Assembly (NCBI GenBank): GCA_008973525.1
Contig: WACJ01000293.1
Coordinates: 124,001-188,000 of the forward strand
DNA: 64,000 bases
From: Stenopsyche tienmushanensis
Taxonomy: Eukaryota > Arthropoda > Insecta > Trichoptera > Stenopsychidae
Direction of reading: 5' to 3'
Part shown: positions 58,561 to 64,000 of the stretch, in pieces
Numbering within the stretch: position 1 is the stretch's first letter
Layout: each line of letters opens with the position of its first letter
Notes under the pieces: model-generated
The model's input: the letters and a program-made list of their open reading frames with translations, nothing else
Databases searched by the model: none
Told to the model about the DNA's origin: nothing
Position numbers and translations under genes: made by a program

Positions 58561-61250
58561 AGAGTGGGGAAGCCCTTCTTGGATTGTCGTATAAAATTAA
58601 CAATTTATCGATTTCGATTATCCCATTAAAGTCCGTTCTGTTCTAGAACATACCCATTGTGCAGTAATAATTTCAATAAATAACCCGTTTGAATTTAAAT
58701 GAAAATTAATAAACAAAAATATCACTTTGTACGAGTAATGCTACAAGCGAGTTTTAACCATACTATTTGAAGAATTTTGTAAGTGGGAGTACGAAGAGTT
58801 TTCACGCCTACCCTTATCAAGCGTCAATGTTTTTTCATCCCTTTAAAAGTTGCTTTAATCCATTATTTATATAAAAAAGCATTATTGTTATTTGGTGGAA
58901 GATATAGTATTTCAAAGTCCTACATTAATTACATTATCAGATTTTTTTCAACGTAGATCTTTTTTATGTTTACAAATTTATTTTTCAGTAACGAAATGTG
59001 TAAATATTTTAATATGTGTTAATTAAGAAATGATGAATGAATTTATATAAATTACTTCCAACTTATATTATTTACAAAATAATCATAGATAATTTGTGAT
59101 CACAGTTCCCTAAATATTTAAAAAGTAGGTTAAAAAACCTCACAAAAGTTCTTCATGAATATCAACATTAACTCAGACCCCTGCTCATTGTAGTGCTACC
59201 ACAAGAAGTCCAAGCAAATCTTCAACAAGAAAGCCTTTATACTTTAGTTTCACAGTAGTTTGTGTGTCCAAAAGTTGTCCATGAAACGAATTTCGTTCAA
59301 ATGAATAGTTTATTTTTACACGATTTCATGGGAATAAAAAACGATTTATTAAAGATCACTGGATTTCGTTGAAGATTTAGATCTAAATAAAAGAGGAACA
59401 TATTTTAAGCTTGTTTTTTTTTTGAAAACGTGTATTAATAAATCCTATTATTTTCCTATGTCAGTTGTATCAAAACGAATATTTGTGCTGTTGATATGGT
59501 ATCTCAAGTTGTAATTAACCGATTCACTTAAATTTTGGTACGAACCTTCTCTATATAACCCTCTGCCATTCCTATCAGATGTTTGTCAATTTTATTAAAA
59601 TTCACCACTAAAGAAAATATATGGAAAATATATTTCAGATGAAGGATTGATTATTCCTACATACATGTTTCGCCACTCTAAAAGAGCATATGACTTGAAA
59701 TAATAAAAAAATAGGTACAAACTGTTCGATTTCCATTCAGGCTGTATATTTTAGCTTAAGAATCGCTGGTTTGCATTATATGGACATGCATTTTACAAAA
59801 TAGTATAAGCATGCAACTGTATATAATATGCGAAAAAGAGACAAAAAGGAAATTTCCTTGGAGAAATACATCTCGCAGATTTTACTTCACGTGGATTGAT
59901 AAAGACACTCTTTGGTTTTATTTCTCCCTTTCAATAATCAAAAAGAGAAAATAAATCGTCATTTTATATAGTCATAAATCCGAGGAGCGCTTTTTGAATC
60001 GCTCGCAATTTCAAATCTTTCTAAATGTGTCAAACACGTAAATCTTGTTCCCCGTTCATAAATAAACGTGAATTGTTACTTTGTAGGGTTTTGTTCGGTT
60101 GGAGGCTATTGATGATATGTAGGTTACCGTCGGCAGGAGCAATCCTTGCCAATTCTCTTATCTCCTTCAATAGACGGAGCATATTCCTTGTCGTAAATTT
60201 GATTGGCCATCTACCGACTGTCGCGATCAGTCCTCCACGACCAACCCCGATTCTACTTCGGCTCTAGGCACCATCTGTCGTCGATGCTCCTCACCCTTAT
60301 CTTCGCTCACATTTATTATATCATTTTTTTACTCCTTCAATGAACGAAGTCGATTCGTTTATACCCGGCCAGAAAAATATAAATTGTTTAACGCGTTCAG
60401 GAAGAAGACCATTTTACCATATCTATTTTAAGCTATTAGTGAATATCGCAAGAGACATTTTTAGACCACCAGTTGAATTTGATTTCGACGCAAAAAACCA
60501 CTTTTTTTTTCAAAATCAATATCTTGAGAAAAATAATTTCTTATCTCATCAATTCATTGCCACTTAGTACAACAAGTAATAGCGTTTTGCAAGATTTTAA
60601 GAACGGTTTAATCAGAAAATATTTTCCAAATATAAATCTCAAAGTTTTAACTGTTTTCAACCATTTTTCAGGCGGTAATCGGATCCTACTTTTAAAGAAA
60701 GATGCAAACCAAGACGATATGAAATCTGTTAGTAGGCTGCATATGGCAAAACCTGAAATGTCACAGAAACCTTTTTTAGGATTTTTGTTACGGGTCAATT
60801 TTGGTTGAAGTTGATTTATATTAATTAGGTCAGAGGTCGTATGCAGTTATTTTCATAGACGTTTGCGGCTCTTCGGAAATAAACTCCAATTTCGGCTCCA
60901 ATGCTAAATTTAAAGACTGTTTGACTCCTTTGTTGGCTGAAAATGTAGCTGGATTTAAATTTAATTCAATTTTGATTTATATAATATCTAGCAAGTACCA
61001 GATATGCGTTGTAATGCCACACGCAATAGTAAATATTTGAAAAGAAACGTATTGTACAGTTACGTCGTTTATTGCTTCAGGCCTCGTGTAGCGTGGGCTA
61101 AAAGGCTAGGATTCAAAACCATATGTGCGCTCGCTCTCACTTCGAAGACTGACTATTTCCCTCTCTCCCATGAGCGATACTCAATCGCCATATTGCGCGC
61201 GCATTTTTCCTCTCCCCTTCCCCATGAGCTGCGCTTTACTTCACCACGCC
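58561..61250. other. Intergenic DNA, nothing firm
   Basis: AT-rich with a more complex patch at about 60000-60330. Overlapping frames at 60340-60808 (75 and 111 codons plus, 85 minus) have no recognised domain and I do not call them genes. Confidence 0.3.
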
Positions 61251-61289
61251 AATATGCGCAAAAATGGTGTATCCGCTAAACGCCTCTCA

Positions 61290-61445
61290 AAAAAAAAAAT
61301 TGCGTACACAAACAATGTTTATACTAATACAAAAATATTCACGGTAATGCGCACAAAAACTCCCCAAAGTTTCATCGCAATCGAATTAATGGCATAGGAA
61401 CGTATACGAGACAAACGGATCAAGGACCACAGACATTCATTTTAT
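61290..61445 (+). mobile_element. RTE-like retrotransposon 3' end, copy 3
   Basis: TGCGTACACAAACAATGTTTA, CCAAAGTTTCATCGCAATCG, a GGAACGTATACGAG block and ACAAACGGA appear in the order seen in copies 1 and 2. GC-richer DNA just upstream (61080-61260) may belong to the same insertion. No reverse-transcriptase motif is readable. Confidence 0.65.
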
Positions 61446-61479
61446 AAATATTGATTTAAAAAACCCATGTGCCTTCAAG

Positions 61480-62233
61480 GAAATCGATTAGTCTACTTTG
61501 TCGCTACATTGCCATTGGAACAAAAATATATAGATGACATAAAGTCTTTTCTATGACTGGTTTGACCAATGTTTTATTCCAGAAGAAAAAAATATTTAAA
61601 AATATTACTGATTTATGATAATGCTCCAGGTCATTTAGGTTAGGTCAGGTAGTTTATTTATTTCCCAAAACAGCCGGTGGATCAAGAAGATATTGTCTAC
61701 TTCAAAATGAGTTATTTAAGAATTGCTTTTGTCCAAACGATTGAAGGAATAGAAAAATATCAGATTTTGAGAGACTTCTTTCAAGCAATTAAAAATATCT
61801 CTGAAGGATGATCAAACACATCAACATCATGTATGTACGGTATATGGAACTATTAGAGATTGGTAATCATATCAATTTAAATAGAGGAAATGTAGTAGAA
61901 GAAATAACTAATATAATTGTACAATTTAATCAAAAATTTAATCTAGATGTTGACATTGAAGATATGATTTAACTTTTAGAAAATGACGTTGAAGAGCATC
62001 AATATTTGATTGAGATTGAGGAAGAACGAGCTTCAGAAAAAATCAAAAGAGTTGAAAGAACTAGATAAATACAATGAACTATCTAAAAAAAATGTGCTTA
62101 AAGGAATAGCAGCAGATTTTAGCAAGATCAAGAAAAAAAAAACAGCAAACTATATATTTCATACTATTTTTTGTATGAAATTTGATTTACGTCCAATGTT
62201 GTGGAATGGAACCCTATCGTAAGTCGAGAACTG
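61480..62233 (+). mobile_element. pogo/Tigger-type transposase relic with right TIR
   Basis: Plus-strand pieces in order are DWFDQCFIPEEKN, then, after a frameshift, KILLIYDNAPGH (catalytic DNAPGH motif). Next come VDQEDIVYFKMSYLR and IEKYQILRDFFQAI, matching MDQGVIxxFKxxYLR and the following helix region. Last is an acidic VDIEDMI...LENDVEEHQYLI tail like the Tigger C-terminus. The right end reads CTTACGATAGGG in inverse, finishing in CAGTTCTCG (62225-62233). Stops and frameshifts make it dead. Its left end was not found. Confidence 0.8.
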
Positions 62234-64000
62234 ACTATATATATGTATGTGACAAACTGTCGAATGACAATGATATTTATATGAGTCTTAAAAATATTAC
62301 CTTTTTTTAATGAAGAGAATTAATATATCTTGAAATACTGTATGCTTGCGATTTCAGAGTTCCCTATAATAGAAACCTTGGATTTTAAGACAACATACAT
62401 AGTTTGAAGTCTCACTAAGTAAACTTGCTAAGTTTAAGCTTACTTGGCTTCATAGTTCGATAGGTGAATTAGTTGCTCGAGCATAGCTGAAAATTATTCT
62501 AAGCATATGTGGCTAGTATCAATTAATAGCAAGAGGCCGTTTTTTCCAAGGAGTTTTTAATTATTAAGATGTGGGAAAGATCGACTATATGATGTATATC
62601 AAAGGTCGATATCAATTGATTAAGATTCATATAAAACGTGATACATAACAGGGCTATTTAAGCGAAGTTTTGATACTTAAATATAAACAAGTCGTTGAAA
62701 AAACTTTCGAAGCGACTGATAATATTTTTTGTTTGAGCACGACCCGAATTCTTCGCCAAACAGTGATTAACTTTTGCAGAAATACGATGGAACTTTGTCA
62801 TGGGAATCGAGTTTATTCGGAGGCAACCTTTTTCCAAAGGAATCACACGAAGTTTCAACCATCGGAATAAAGCTGACAGCTACTTTGAAACTTAATAATT
62901 GCCAGTACCGGCGACTACTAAAAGTCTCGAAGCACTTTGTCCCAACATTATCATTAAAGTATTGCAAGTCTCAACTGTTCGCGCAGATACCTCTATATTG
63001 TTTAGTCGAAAGGCATTACTTACGGTGCTGCGATTTTTGTCGTCTTTGCTCTGTTGCGATGGGGTTAATTAGCAAGTTAGTGAACTTACGTAACGAGATT
63101 GAGGACCGAGCCAAAAGGCTGAAAAGCTGTGCAAACAAAAATTGTACATTACTCGGGAAATTAATGCAGAGCAAACACTAAAATAACAAGCTGTTCGTTA
63201 CATTTTCATAGTTCTTTCAAGTCACAGAACCGAAGAAAGGAATCAATCTTCGGTCATATACAAATGACATACATTGAAAATTTAGAGCTACTTCAAAATA
63301 GTAAAAGAATATGTAATCTTTGATTTGTGTTCATAAAATCAATCAAATAGTGTCCAAAAATAATGAAGTTAAGGGATGATTAAATTTTATTGATTTTATA
63401 AAAACAAATCACATATAAGATTTGAACATCTCTTTGAATCTGAATCAGAATTTTTTTAAAATACCGTTAAATTTACTGTTAAAATTTTGAATTTAAATGA
63501 AGTTAGATTAACACAGTAATATGAAAATAATGAAAGATACACAATTTTGATAGGATTTCTATCTGTCTATCAGTGCAAAATATATTGCTCGTATATGCCG
63601 AGTAATAATTATAAAAATAGTGAAAGTTCTCATGATGTCAATATGTCAAAAAAATCTATTTAAGCAGAAACATTACTAAAGAAAAATCATTAAAAATGTA
63701 TGACCATTTAAAACGTATCGATCATCCATAACACGAAGAACGACGATAATTTGTCGATTGATTGAAAATTATACATTTCTCTGATGTCGGAGAAAACAAC
63801 TACGTACCAATTCTACTGGTATTAATATTGTAAAGTATTAGAGAATGAAAAGTTGGTTTGTCCAGTTGAATTGGTAGACAAGTGAACAACAGCAGCCGTT
63901 GTTAATAATTTACGACCCAACAACCTTTGTTTCTTCAATTGGACAAAGAACACCCGAGATTGACCTATCTTAAATTTTGAACTAAGATTGAAAAACGATA
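62234..64000. other. Intergenic DNA to the window edge
   Basis: A more complex, GC-richer patch at about 62680-63180 has open frames on both strands (135 codons plus, 66 minus) but no recognised domain and is possibly regulatory. The rest is AT-rich with nothing identified. Confidence 0.3.

Noticed and set aside
61635..61650. TTAGG-like telomeric repeat (TTAGGTTAGGTCAGG)
   Set aside because: Fewer than three imperfect units, inside a Tigger relic. Such runs are common in insect DNA by chance.
62774..63181. 135-codon plus-strand open frame
   Set aside because: Featureless, with a similarly long frame open on the other strand, so openness is likely due to composition.
1..64000. CRISPR arrays, rRNA genes, bacterial operons
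   Set aside because: No regularly spaced direct repeats, no rRNA-like conserved blocks and no prokaryotic gene packing. Introns and transposons mark the DNA as eukaryotic.

Overview
The window looks like AT-rich insect nuclear DNA. Genes have short GT-AG introns, the surroundings are about 65-70% A+T, and the recognisable families (a tramtrack-type BTB zinc-finger protein, a ZAD C2H2 protein, a Trunk/PTTH torso ligand and a myoglianin-type TGF-beta ligand) are arthropod ones. Relics of piggyBac, Tc1/mariner, pogo/Tigger, hAT, PIF/Harbinger and Jockey elements are dense. I cannot name the species or order. No bacterial, viral or CRISPR features were seen.

Layout. Positions 1-3,705 hold a complete minus-strand BTB/POZ-C2H2 gene in five coding exons. 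A Jockey reverse-transcriptase relic, itself between short inverted repeats, sits in its second intron. Positions 4,280-6,576 are piggyBac debris, including an internally deleted copy with both terminal repeats that carries a broken PIF/Harbinger MITE. A short GC-rich island of unknown origin lies at 7,125-7,410. Positions 7,989-10,562 hold a complete nine-exon plus-strand ZAD-C2H2 gene. Positions 14,126-15,087 hold a five-exon plus-strand gene for a secreted cystine-knot ligand of the Trunk/PTTH family. Positions 15,657-25,000 are almost wholly transposon remains: Tigger, an intact 200-bp Harbinger MITE, Tc1, mariner, and a pogo-type element inside a Jockey fragment. At 30,300-30,741, minus strand, is the first coding exon of a myoglianin (myostatin/GDF11-class) precursor, inside a very GC-rich island with a well-placed TATA box at 30,974-30,981. 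From 31,200 to 64,000 I found no host gene. That stretch holds AT-rich intergenic DNA, moderately GC-rich unique blocks that may be regulatory, and more relics: hAT, Tc1, a piggyBac-like MITE, RTE-like 3' ends, mariner, a TTAA-flanked foldback element and Tigger.

How the genes relate. Two genes encode secreted signals: a torso-type RTK ligand and a TGF-beta ligand. Two encode nuclear zinc-finger regulators. Nothing in the sequence shows that they are co-regulated. The remaining myoglianin exons were not found between 30,299 and position 1. Either they are short and escaped inspection, or the intron is very long and contains the other three genes. I found no convincing undescribed biological system. 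The most novel object is the 925-bp TTAA-flanked foldback transposon at 47,439-48,363.
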